The translations under genes were made by a program, and so were the position numbers. Below the pieces are notes generated by a model. It was given only the letters and a program-made list of their open reading frames with translations, did no database searches and was not told the DNA's origin. Below, in pieces: positions 10,830 to 18,796 of a DNA stretch of 64,000 nucleotides. The DNA lies in NCBI GenBank assembly GCA_963665185.2, contig CAXXPO010000025.1, positions 186,001-250,000 on the forward strand, read 5' to 3'. Each line of letters opens with the position of its first letter. Position 1 is the first letter of the stretch. The stretch comes from G963665185 sp963665185 (GTDB lineage Bacteria; Desulfobacterota; Desulfovibrionia; Desulfovibrionales; Desulfovibrionaceae).

Positions 10830-11621
10830 ATGTCTGAGAAAGTGAAATTGCTCGTCGGCGAAGTCGATGTGGCATCCAAAAATGTGCTGCGAAAAGGAAT
10901 CCCCCAGGACATCTTCGATGTCGTCTTTGTGGACAACGGTATGCAGGTCTTGGATTACTACAACTCCTGGCAGCCGGACATCATGGCCATCAGTGAGGAA
11001 CTGCAGTTTTTCAGCGTCAACACGCTGCTCAAGTCCGTACGCAACAAGAAGCGCGACTCCACGACGAAAATTGTGGTTTTCTTTGATGAAAAAACAACCG
11101 AGCTCAAGCACGATCTGGAGTATTTGGACATCCAGGGAGCACTGGCCAAGCCGTTGAAAGCCGAGAAAATACGAAGTTTTTTTCTCAAACTGGTGGACGA
11201 GAAGCTGCAAGGCAAGCTGGGAACCATAGGCGTGGCCGCTCTCAAAAAGCAGAAACTTAAATTGCTTATCGCCGAAGACATGCAGCCGGTCGTGGCATTG
11301 TACGACAAATACATCCGCGACGACGTGTTCACCAAGCGCATTGTGGACACCGGAACAAAGGCCCTGGAAATCTACAAGGTGTGGAAGCCGGATCTCATCC
11401 TGCTGGACCTGAAAATGCCTGAAATGGACGGACTGCAGGTTCTGCGGGCTATACGCAATGAGATGGGCGACACCACAACCCCCATTGTCGTTGCCACTGT
11501 CAGCAAGGACAGGGAGGTGATCGACAGTTGTCTGGGTCTCAATGTCCAGGGGTATTTGATCAAACCCTTTGATCTTAAAACCCTGCACCAGAAATTGCTG
11601 CACTATTGCAGTGTTTCGTAA
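10830..11621 (+). CDS. Double-receiver (REC-REC) response regulator
   Basis: 263 aa with two CheY-like receiver domains and no output domain. The second (about residues 140-260) is complete: acidic pair in LLIAEDMQ, phospho-Asp in LILLDLKMPEMDGL, and switch Lys in GYLIKPF. The first (about 5-130) aligns with it, but its phospho-acceptor position reads IMAISEE, so the Asp is replaced, and the acidic pair is EV; only the Lys (ALAKPL) remains. It is therefore a pseudo-receiver. The ATG at 10830 follows a GGGGGAG ribosome site. A helix-hairpin-helix gene follows after six bases. A hybrid kinase is encoded convergently nearby and could be its partner, but nothing in the sequence proves that. Confidence 0.9.
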   Translation: MSEKVKLLVGEVDVASKNVLRKGIPQDIFDVVFVDNGMQVLDYYNSWQPDIMAISEELQFFSVNTLLKSVRNKKRDSTTKIVVFFDEKTTELKHDLEYLDIQGALAKPLKAEKIRSFFLKLVDEKLQGKLGTIGVAALKKQKLKLLIAEDMQPVVALYDKYIRDDVFTKRIVDTGTKALEIYKVWKPDLILLDLKMPEMDGLQVLRAIRNEMGDTTTPIVVATVSKDREVIDSCLGLNVQGYLIKPFDLKTLHQKLLHYCSVS

Positions 11622-11627
11622 AAAAAT

Positions 11628-11906
11628 ATGCCCATGGACCGCATTGAAAAGAAAAAAAATGGGTTGCGGGTCATCCCCGGTGTCGGCCCGAGCATGGAAA
11701 ACGACCTGCAACGTATGGGATATCGCCTTGTCTCCGATCTGAAAGGCCAGGACCCGCAGGAAATGTACGAACGGCTCATGGACATTGAAGGCTGCCATGT
11801 GGATCGGTGTGTACTGTATGTGTTTCGTTGCGCGGTGTACTACGCGCAGACACCATTGGAAGAGCAGGAAACCGAAAAGCTCAAATGGTGGAATTGGAAG
11901 GATTGA
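11628..11906 (+). CDS. Small helix-hairpin-helix protein (Cdd1-like)
   Basis: 92 aa. Residues about 12-45 hold a helix-hairpin-helix (VIPGVGPSMENDLQRMGY) of the kind that contacts DNA backbone. The rest, including YERLMDIEGCHVDRCVLYVFRCAVYYA, resembles the pathogenicity-locus/Cdd1 family, whose function is poorly known. It starts six bases after the double-receiver gene, so both probably share a transcript. An alternative start is the ATG at 11634. No strong Shine-Dalgarno sequence is visible, which suggests translational coupling. Role inferred only: a DNA-binding accessory. Confidence 0.75.
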   Translation: MPMDRIEKKKNGLRVIPGVGPSMENDLQRMGYRLVSDLKGQDPQEMYERLMDIEGCHVDRCVLYVFRCAVYYAQTPLEEQETEKLKWWNWKD

Positions 11907-12015
11907 CTGTATGGACTTTCTTTCCGTCATCTGACGGGATATCTTCAGTCAAAGGAAGGGTGCGTTCTGGAGGCCGTCGCTGAAGATCCGACAACCGGGT
12001 GGCATCTCTTTTTTT

Positions 12016-14604
12016 TCAACGATCTCGGATTTGCTTCTTGCGCGTCCTGTTTATGGCCGTGTGCAAAGTGGCTGAAAGCAGCTTCATGTCCAGCGGCTTG
12101 GAAAGATAATCATCCATCCCTGCGGAAAGGCACTTTTCCCTGTCCCCTTTCATGGCGTGGGCGGTCATGGCGATGATGGGGATTTCTGCCGTGTCCCTGG
12201 GGGATTCCAGGCGTACCGACCTGGTGGCGTCGAATCCGTTCATCACGGGCATCTGCACATCCATGAGAATGCAGTCGTAGCGGTTTTCCTGCAAAGCGGC
12301 CAGCACATGTATTCCGTCGTCCACTGCGTCGGCTTCAAAGCCCAGTGTTTGCAACATGCGGATTGCCGTGGTGCTGTTCACCGGGTTGTCCTCAACCACA
12401 AGAATGCGCCAGGGGGATTCGGCTTTTCGAATGGTGCAGCCGGCTTCTGTTGAAAGGGGAGAGGCTTCTGCGGCACTGTGCATTTTGAGGGTGAAGTAGA
12501 TGCTGGTTCCGTGTTCCAGAGCACTGTCCACGGAAAGGGTGCCTCCCATCAGATTGACCAGCCGTTTGACGATGTGCAACCCCAGGCCGGTTCCCTGGTA
12601 CTTGCGCGTCATGGACCCGTCCGCCTGGGTGAACGGGGCGAAAATGTGCTGCAAGAGATCGTCCTGGATTCCGATACCGGTATCCCGGATGATGAACAGA
12701 ACCGTAAGCTCCCTGCCCATGCGGCGGACGGGATGGGCCTCCAGGGAGACTTCTCCCTTTTCCGTGAATTTTACGGCATTGCCCATCAGATTGAAAAGAA
12801 TCTGCCGCAGGCGGCGCGGGTCGCTGCAAACCATGCCCAGTTCCTGGGCGTTGCAGTGTAAACGTATTCCTTTGGCCGCTGCGCTGTCCCTGAATGTGGC
12901 GACCACGCTCTGCATTACCTCCACCAGGTCGAAATCATCCCGACGGATCTCCATGCGGCCGGACTCCACCCTCGAAAGATCCAGAATGTCATTGATGAGG
13001 GTCAACAGGTTGCGCCCCGAGGAAAGAGCGGTATCCACATATTCGTTCTGCTCGTGATCCAGGGTGGTCATGGTCAGGAGCTGCAACATTCCCAGAACGC
13101 CGTTGAGCGGCGTTCGTATTTCATGGCTCATGTTTGCCAGGAATTCGCTTTTGGCCTGATTGGCTTCCTGGGAGCGCAGCATGGCCGCACGCAAAGCCTC
13201 TTCCATTTCCTTGCGTTCGGTGATGTCCATGACGCCGGCCAGGGAGCCTGTATAGTGTCCTTTGGCGTCCAGTATCGGGGTGGCCGCCAGGAAAACCGGC
13301 ATGGGTGTTCCGTCTTTGCGCAAAAGCGTAAGTTCCAGTCTTTCCCGTATTCCCTGCCTGCGGCGTTCAAAGCCTTTCATGGCGAACTCCACGGCGTCAG
13401 GGTGGATGAATTCGAATATCGGATGGCCGACCATGTCGTTCACCTTGTGGTCGAGCATCTGGGCCATGCGTGGATTGACGAACAATACCCTGGCCTCCGG
13501 GTCGATCAGCCAGATGCCTTCGTGGAGATTGTCCACCAGGGTTTTATACCGCAGTTGGGTTTCATGGAGGGCTTTTTGCGCCTGTTCGCGTTCGGCCATT
13601 TCCTGCACAAGATGCGCGCTCGTCTGCATGAGTTCCGTGGCCTGTTCCTCCACCTGCTGTTCCAGGGTGCAACAGGTTTCGCTCACCTTCAGATACATGC
13701 GTTTGCGGTCCGTGATATCCTTGAGAACCAGGATGATGCCGGAATATTTGCCTGAAATATCCTGCATGCGCGTCATGGTTATTTCATAATGGCTTGCATT
13801 GGCTCCGCCCAGATGGGCGCGCTCTATGGTGCGGGAATCCTCGCCGCATTCGGCGAATCGTTGGACATCGCCCCATATCCAGTACAGGCTGGATTCGAGC
13901 GGGACCTCGCATGACAGGCAACCGTAGGTAAATGTTCTTTTTTCACCCCGGCTGTAGTAGGCCGCTCCTCTCTCCGTTGTAAGCCCCAGCATCCGGCAGG
14001 CCGCCCTGTTCATGTTGTCCAGATGGAGGCGGTCGTCGATGAGGATGACGGGTATGGCAAGGCTTTCGAACAAGGTCAGGTACTTGTTTTTCTCGTTGGT
14101 CATGTCCCGGTTCTTGGACTGCAGCTCAACCACGGTTTTTTCATGCCCCAACCCTATCCATTCGGCGCAAAGGGCGAGTTCGAGGCGATCATAAAATCGT
14201 ATGATGAAGCTGTTTACGCGAGGTACCTCCAGGGGATCAGCAAGTTTCTCCCGCACCAGGTCGCAATAGGCCTGGCGGTAATACTTGAGAAGGCCCATGA
14301 ACATGGAGATGCTGATGCCGCGTTCCCGGTGCAGGCGTGCTTCCGTCACGCCGAAACCGGAACATGGGTCATCCAGATAAGTGTCCGTGGGGGAGAATTC
14401 CGGCAGTTGCCCGTTGAATTTCAGATATGCCTGACACATGGCCAGGGACAGACCGCTTACGGATATCCGCCAAGGCTCGGTGAGGGTAGATGTAAAGGCC
14501 GCATACCCGCGCAATTTTGCATAATGAAGGACCCGCTCCATGAGCCAATCTTCATTTGTGTGCATAAGTTCCGAGAATGTATTGATATCCATGATGCATT
14601 CCAT
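12016..14604 (-). CDS. Hybrid sensor histidine kinase (sensor-PAS-PAS-HisKA-HATPase-REC)
   Basis: 862 aa, apparently cytoplasmic: no membrane helix is visible. Residues 1-165 match the RsbRD-like N-terminal domain common in deltaproteobacterial kinases (ERVLHYAKLRGY, SMFMGLLKYYRQAY). PAS domains follow at about 175-300 and 345-465, with a coiled coil between. The HisKA phospho-His lies in SHEIRTPLNG near 494. The ATPase has N and G boxes (LFNLMGNAVKFT, IRDTGIGI, GTGLGLHIV). A receiver with Asp in CILMDVQMP near 778 ends the protein. The first PAS contains several Cys and Arg residues (YGCLSCEV) that could bind a ligand. The signal is unknown. It converges on the double-receiver pair. Confidence 0.92.
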   Translation of the reverse strand: MECIMDINTFSELMHTNEDWLMERVLHYAKLRGYAAFTSTLTEPWRISVSGLSLAMCQAYLKFNGQLPEFSPTDTYLDDPCSGFGVTEARLHRERGISISMFMGLLKYYRQAYCDLVREKLADPLEVPRVNSFIIRFYDRLELALCAEWIGLGHEKTVVELQSKNRDMTNEKNKYLTLFESLAIPVILIDDRLHLDNMNRAACRMLGLTTERGAAYYSRGEKRTFTYGCLSCEVPLESSLYWIWGDVQRFAECGEDSRTIERAHLGGANASHYEITMTRMQDISGKYSGIILVLKDITDRKRMYLKVSETCCTLEQQVEEQATELMQTSAHLVQEMAEREQAQKALHETQLRYKTLVDNLHEGIWLIDPEARVLFVNPRMAQMLDHKVNDMVGHPIFEFIHPDAVEFAMKGFERRRQGIRERLELTLLRKDGTPMPVFLAATPILDAKGHYTGSLAGVMDITERKEMEEALRAAMLRSQEANQAKSEFLANMSHEIRTPLNGVLGMLQLLTMTTLDHEQNEYVDTALSSGRNLLTLINDILDLSRVESGRMEIRRDDFDLVEVMQSVVATFRDSAAAKGIRLHCNAQELGMVCSDPRRLRQILFNLMGNAVKFTEKGEVSLEAHPVRRMGRELTVLFIIRDTGIGIQDDLLQHIFAPFTQADGSMTRKYQGTGLGLHIVKRLVNLMGGTLSVDSALEHGTSIYFTLKMHSAAEASPLSTEAGCTIRKAESPWRILVVEDNPVNSTTAIRMLQTLGFEADAVDDGIHVLAALQENRYDCILMDVQMPVMNGFDATRSVRLESPRDTAEIPIIAMTAHAMKGDREKCLSAGMDDYLSKPLDMKLLSATLHTAINRTRKKQIRDR

Positions 14605-14764
14605 GGTTTCCGGAAACGGATCACATTGCGATTATTTTATTGTAACATATCGCGGAAAGGAATGTATTGTTTTTTTTCAGGGAACAGGCTGGGGGGATTA
14701 AGTGAGAGGGAAGAGAGGGACACCGGCTGTCGAGTGAACAATATTGTTGCTATCGACAATGTTC

Positions 14765-14806
14765 TGGAAGGGGGAAATCCTTTTGAAAGAGGTTTCCCCC
14801 TTGCCA
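14765..14806 (-). terminator. Repeat-type terminator after fabI
   Basis: On the minus strand GGGGGAAACCTCTTT pairs with the 3' arm ending in TTTCCCCC (plus-strand span about 14771-14800), just past the fabI stop. The sequence GGGGGAAACCTCTT...TTCCAGAAC recurs at 59103-59153 after the foldase gene, so this is a member of a dispersed terminator-like repeat family. Confidence 0.6.
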
Positions 14807-14824
14807 GCTTTATTATTATTTCAA

Positions 14825-15589
14825 CTACACACCCATGATATTGTAACCGGAGTCCACGAACATGGTTTCGCCGGTTGTGCCGGAGGCGAGGTCGGAAGCG
14901 AGGAACAGGGCGGCCTTGCCCACATCGTGGATGGTGATGTTGCGGTGCATGGGGGCTTTTTCCTCGATTTTGGAAAGGATGGTGTTGAATCCGGAAATGG
15001 CGGTGGCGGCCATGGTTTTTACAGGGCCGGCGCTGATGGCGTTGACTCGTACGCCTTTTTGTCCCAGGTCCACGGCGAGGTAGCGCACGCAGGCTTCCAG
15101 GGCTGCCTTGGCCACGCCCATGGCGTTGTAGTTGGCCACGACTTTGCCGGAGCCGTAGTAGCTCAGGGTTATGACCGACCCGCCTGTGTTGAGCAGAGGC
15201 TCGAAGGCGCGGGATATGGCGACCAGGGAGTAGGAGGAGACATCCAGGGCGACTTTGAAGCCGTCGCGGCTGGTATCTATGAAACGTCCTTTGAGGTCTT
15301 CGCGGTTGGCATAGGCAATGGAATGGATGATGATGTCCACATCGCCCCATTTGTCTTTCACAAATTGGGCGCTGCTTTTGATTTCCTCATCCTCGCAGAC
15401 GTTGCAGGGCATTATGAATTCGGCGTCGAGTTGTTTTGCAATAGGTTCGATACGTTTTTTGATGGGGTCGGCGGCGTAGCTCAGGCCGAGACGCGCGCCG
15501 TGGTTTTTGAGCTGCTCGGCGATGCCGTAGGCGATGCTGCGGTCATTGACCACGCCGAAAACCAGCGCTTTTTTTCCTTCCAAAAGCAT
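14825..15589 (-). CDS. fabI: Enoyl-[acyl-carrier-protein] reductase FabI
   Basis: NADH-dependent last step of each fatty-acid elongation cycle, 254 aa. The short-chain dehydrogenase fold begins with the FabI-specific nucleotide site KALVFGVVNDRSIAYGIA. The catalytic Tyr and Lys occur in the FabI spacing Y-x6-K within ANYNAMGVAK. The C-terminal GETMFVDSGYNIMGV is also diagnostic. Length is normal. It has its own promoter (TTGACA-N16-TATTCT at 15641-15668) and a repeat-type terminator, so it is probably monocistronic. Confidence 0.96.
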   Translation of the reverse strand: MLLEGKKALVFGVVNDRSIAYGIAEQLKNHGARLGLSYAADPIKKRIEPIAKQLDAEFIMPCNVCEDEEIKSSAQFVKDKWGDVDIIIHSIAYANREDLKGRFIDTSRDGFKVALDVSSYSLVAISRAFEPLLNTGGSVITLSYYGSGKVVANYNAMGVAKAALEACVRYLAVDLGQKGVRVNAISAGPVKTMAATAISGFNTILSKIEEKAPMHRNITIHDVGKAALFLASDLASGTTGETMFVDSGYNIMGV

Positions 15590-15640
15590 AGGGGGAACTC
15601 ACTTTGTTTCAGGTTGGGGGACAAGGCCCGCAATTTGGTT

Positions 15641-15668
15641 AGAATAGGAAGATGCGACGTCTTGTCAA
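15641..15668 (-). promoter_or_regulatory. Sigma-70 promoter of fabI
   Basis: Reading the minus strand, TTGACA (15668-15663) and TATTCT (15646-15641) are 16 bases apart, 52 bases before the fabI start. It lies downstream of the T run of the structured RNA, so that RNA and fabI look like separate transcription units. Confidence 0.75.
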
Positions 15669-15748
15669 CGCATGGGAAAAAAAACACCTGAAAAATTTGT
15701 GCGGGAAATGGGGAGATGTGGGAGAGAGAAAAGTGGAGTGGGGCAGAC

Positions 15749-15870
15749 AAAAAAGGATTCGCCGGGGCCGCGCTCTGTGCCGGTTCAGCCGGCAATTCCA
15801 CCGTGTTCGTAAACGCCTGATGGAAGCTACGCGCGGACGGGCGAATCCGCAGGGGCACCTTGGTTGTGCC
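15749..15870 (-). ncRNA. Candidate structured small RNA with intrinsic terminator
   Basis: Reading the minus strand from 15870: hairpin GGCAC/GTGCC (15870-15854); long closing stem GGATTCGCC (15848-15840) with GGCGAATCC (15763-15755); inside it a second helix CCGCGC (15836-15831) with GCGCGG (15773-15768); inside that, TTCCA/TGGAA (15825-15821 with 15800-15796) and hairpin GCCGG-CTGAA-CCGGC (15793-15779). The closing stem is followed by six T (15754-15749), as in an intrinsic terminator. No protein makes sense across it and fabI has its own promoter downstream. It does not contain the SRP RNA core, tRNA T-loop or RNase P signature I would recognise. 6S RNA is possible but not demonstrated. 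The 5' end could lie further upstream, near 15900-15946. Confidence 0.5.
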
Positions 15871-16354
15871 ATTTATGGGTGTACGCATTAACGGGCAGCA
15901 CCCTCCGTTGCGGTCAATCCACTTCTGCTGAAGAACTCCTCCAACATTGCCTCCATAATTAATGCAATCCAGCGCCGTTGTAAAGAGTCAAATTGGTCTG
16001 CAACGCGCAAATTTTTGATATTGCACCTGGATTATCCGGATGTCTGCGGACCGGACGCCGGGGGATTCCGAAAACGTTGCGGGTGTCTGCTTTGTTCGGC
16101 TGCGGCAGGCCTTCCTGCCGCAGCCTTTGCACGCAGGTGGTGTCCGTAGTGCGTGCATATGGAGAAGAAGGAGCGGACCACCCGTCCCCCCGTCCCCAAG
16201 AGGAACATGACGGGAAAAGAAAAGCAGGGAATGTGCCATTTTGTAACATTTTGAAATGTAACGCATATTTTTATGCGACTTGCCGGCCACGGCTGCCAAC
16301 AACGTGGTCGCCGCCGTTTGTGTTGGCGCGTTGTTACAAAAAAGGAACATGACA
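15871..16354. other. Intergenic region upstream of tig
   Basis: No convincing gene. It contains the possible 5' part of the structured RNA, a 12-bp perfect hairpin at 16098-16125, and AT-rich DNA (16240-16280) before the tig promoter. Short open frames across it have no ribosome site or recognisable product. Confidence 0.55.
16098..16128. terminator. Strong hairpin, possible terminator
   Basis: GGCTGCGGCAGG (16098-16109) and CCTGCCGCAGCC (16114-16125) form a perfect 12-bp stem with loop CCTT, followed by only TTT on the plus strand. It could end a short transcript from either side, or be a structural repeat. Confidence 0.4.
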
Positions 16355-16383
16355 TTGACAGTCGGGCCTACTCAAAGTATCTA
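16355..16383 (+). promoter_or_regulatory. Sigma-70 promoter of tig
   Basis: TTGACA (16355-16360), 17-base spacer, TATCTA (16378-16383). It gives a leader of about 47 bases with AAGGAG at 16424-16429 before the tig ATG. Confidence 0.8.
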
Positions 16384-16436
16384 GGCAGGCTTCGCAGAAC
16401 ATCCTCCCGCGCAGGGAATTTTTAAGGAGTAATATA

Positions 16437-17768
16437 ATGGATTATCAGGTCGAAGAGCTGTCGCCGGTCGAGCGCAAAGTTTCCGTCACCGTGCCTGCCG
16501 AGGAGGCCGGCGCGGCCATCCTGGCCACCACCGCTCTGTATCGCAGAAGCGCCGATATCAAGGGCTTCCGCAAGGGCAAGGTCCCCGCAAGCGTAGTGGA
16601 GTCCCGCTTCAGGAAGCAGATCTACGGCGAGGCCACCCAGGACCTGATCAACCTGCATCTCAACCAGATCATGGGTGAGATGAAGCTGACTCCCATGTCC
16701 GGCTTGCAGGTCGATTCCGAGGAAATCGTCAAGGATGAGGATTTCACCTACAGTTTTTCCTTTGAAGTCGCTCCTGTATTGGACCTGCCCGAGTACAAGG
16801 GCGTGGCTGTGGAGCAGGAAGAGGTCCTGCCCGACGAAAAGGAAGTGCAGGCCGTCATCGACCGCGTACGCGAACGCATGGCCGAGCTTGTGGATGTGGA
16901 AGAGAAGCGTAAGCCCGTGGACGGCGAGATTGTTGTCGTCGACTTCGCCGCTTTGGGTGAGGGCAAAGTTTTTGAAGGGCTGCGCGCCAATAATTTTCAG
17001 CTGGAACTCGGCACCGGCCAGGCCCTGGCGGATTTCGAGGAAATCGTCAAGACTCTGGAAACGGGCGAGTCCGGCAAGGGCGATCTGAATTTCCCCGAAG
17101 ACTTTCTTAATGAGGATCTGGCGGGAAAGACGGTCGAAGTCCGGGTTGTGCTGCACTCCATCAAGGAAAAGAAGCTTCCCGAATTGAACGACGAACTGGC
17201 CAAAAAGGCCGGCGGTTTCGAAAGCGTGGAAAAAATGCGCGAAGCCGTGGAGGAATCCTATCTGGTCAGCCGTCGTCAGCTGGTCAAGGCCGATGCCCAG
17301 AAGAACATGCTGGATTCCCTGATTGAAAAAATCGAGATTCCCATGCCTCCGTCCGCGCTGGAGCGCAATCTGGATAACATCGTGGCCGACAAGAAGCATC
17401 GTCTGGAACAGGTGGGCAAAAGCTTCAAGGCCATTGGCAAGACTGAGGATGATATCCGCGAGGAGTCCCGCGACGACGCGGAAAGAGCCACTCGCAGCCA
17501 ATTGTTTTTGCTGGCTGTTGCAGCCAAGGAAGACATGAGTGTCGCCCCCGAGCTGGTGGACGATGAGATCCGCAAGATGGCCGGGCAGACCGGACAGGAT
17601 TTCAACTCCCTCAAACAGTACTACGACCAGTCCGGCGTGTCCCTGCTGATCAAGGACCGCATCCTGTGCGACCAGGCAATGGAATACATTTACGCCAATG
17701 CCGAAATCACCGAGATCCCGGCCAAGAAAAAGCCCGAAGCCGACGCCGCGGAGGCCGAAGAGGCTTAG
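16437..17768 (+). CDS. tig: Trigger factor
   Basis: Ribosome-bound chaperone with peptidyl-prolyl isomerase activity, 443 aa. The ribosome-docking signature GFRKGKVP lies near residues 42-49. The FKBP-like PPIase domain covers about 155-245, and the C-terminal chaperone arms fill 250-430. The tail is acidic and Ala-rich (EADAAEAEEA). Start and ribosome site (AAGGAG, 16424-16429) are clear. The order tig-clpP-clpX-lon downstream is a common bacterial proteostasis cluster. A strong terminator follows, so tig can be expressed apart from clpP. Confidence 0.97.
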   Translation: MDYQVEELSPVERKVSVTVPAEEAGAAILATTALYRRSADIKGFRKGKVPASVVESRFRKQIYGEATQDLINLHLNQIMGEMKLTPMSGLQVDSEEIVKDEDFTYSFSFEVAPVLDLPEYKGVAVEQEEVLPDEKEVQAVIDRVRERMAELVDVEEKRKPVDGEIVVVDFAALGEGKVFEGLRANNFQLELGTGQALADFEEIVKTLETGESGKGDLNFPEDFLNEDLAGKTVEVRVVLHSIKEKKLPELNDELAKKAGGFESVEKMREAVEESYLVSRRQLVKADAQKNMLDSLIEKIEIPMPPSALERNLDNIVADKKHRLEQVGKSFKAIGKTEDDIREESRDDAERATRSQLFLLAVAAKEDMSVAPELVDDEIRKMAGQTGQDFNSLKQYYDQSGVSLLIKDRILCDQAMEYIYANAEITEIPAKKKPEADAAEAEEA

Positions 17769-17788
17769 GGTGAACGCAAGTAGGTAAC

Positions 17789-17828
17789 TTTGCCGCGTCC
17801 GGCCTTGCGTCGGACGCGGCATTTTTTT
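17789..17828 (+). terminator. Terminator after tig
   Basis: GCCGCGTCCG (17792-17801) pairs with CGGACGCGGC (17811-17820), followed by seven T. Confidence 0.9.
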
Positions 17829-17920
17829 CCCTGCCGCACGGGGCGGAGGAAGGGCGACCGGGCAAAAGCCGATATTTTTTCGGCGGTCCGGTTTTTGCTT
17901 ATATTCCTTGAAATTTCCTC

Positions 17921-17948
17921 TTGAGCTTGCCAGGGGAATGATTAACTA
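17921..17948 (+). promoter_or_regulatory. Possible clpP promoter
   Basis: TTGAGC (17921-17926) and TAACTA (17943-17948) with a 16-base spacer, between the tig terminator and clpP. A heat-shock sigma-32 pattern is not evident. Confidence 0.4.
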
Positions 17949-18033
17949 TGCTAAGAATGTTTGCGGGAACTCTTCCAAAACGCCGGGGTGCCCATCCCAG
18001 CGCCATTATCGCCTCACCAAGGAGTCGTAGCTG

Positions 18034-18651
18034 ATGTCTCATGCACAGATGGTCCCTATCGTCATAGAAACGACGGGTAAATCCGAACGCGCATACGATA
18101 TATATTCCCGGCTGCTCAGAGACCGGATTATCCTGTTGGGAACGGCCATTGACGACCATGTGGCCAGCCTTATATGCGCCCAGCTTCTTTTTCTGGAGTC
18201 CGAAAACCCGGAAAAGGAAATCCACATGTACATCAATTCTCCCGGCGGGGTCGTCACCGCAGGCCTGGCCATCTATGATACCATGCAGTATATTTCTTCG
18301 CCCGTGACGACCCTGTGCCTGGGACAGGCCGCCAGCATGGGGGCTCTTTTGCTTTGCGCCGGTGCAAAAGGCATGCGTTATGCATTGCCTCATTCGCGCA
18401 TCATGATCCACCAGCCTTCCGGAGGTTTCCAGGGGCAGGCCTCGGATATAGAGCTGCACGCCCGCGAAATCCACCGCCAGCGTCAGGCCCTCAACAAGAT
18501 CATGGCCGACCATACCGGGGTGGATATCGAACGAATTCAGGTGGACACCGAACGTGACAATTTCATGACGGCGGAAGAAGCCAAGGCCTACGGTCTGATC
18601 GACAAGATCATGACGTCGCGTTCCGAAGACGGCGAAGAAGATAAAAAATAA
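18034..18651 (+). CDS. clpP: ATP-dependent Clp protease proteolytic subunit
   Basis: Serine peptidase, 205 aa, which forms the double heptameric chamber that works with ClpX. The triad is visible: Ser101 in GQAASMGA, His126 in MIHQPSGG and Asp175 in VDTERD. The start at 18034 follows AAGGAG (18019-18024). The ATG overlaps the stop of a 28-codon frame beginning at 17948 (TGATG). clpX starts 145 bases downstream on the same strand. Lengths and motifs are normal. Confidence 0.97.
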   Translation: MSHAQMVPIVIETTGKSERAYDIYSRLLRDRIILLGTAIDDHVASLICAQLLFLESENPEKEIHMYINSPGGVVTAGLAIYDTMQYISSPVTTLCLGQAASMGALLLCAGAKGMRYALPHSRIMIHQPSGGFQGQASDIELHAREIHRQRQALNKIMADHTGVDIERIQVDTERDNFMTAEEAKAYGLIDKIMTSRSEDGEEDKK

Positions 18652-18796
18652 TTGATGCAACCGGGCGACCGGTCTATTGTCTGGAATAAGCCTGAGAAAG
18701 AAGCCTGCGGTTTGTGACTTTCCAAAACAGGACGCACAGGCCTAACGTGACGGCGCGTCATGCGCCTGGCACACGACAGCCATTCGAGGAAACGCC

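Noticed and set aside
15755..15848. SRP RNA, tRNA or integron attC site
   Set aside because: The SRP core sequence, the T-loop motif and the attC core sites are not present.
15639..15888. Arg-rich minus-strand frames across the structured RNA upstream of fabI
   Set aside because: They run through perfect inverted repeats, a T-run terminator and the fabI promoter; a structured RNA explains the sequence better.
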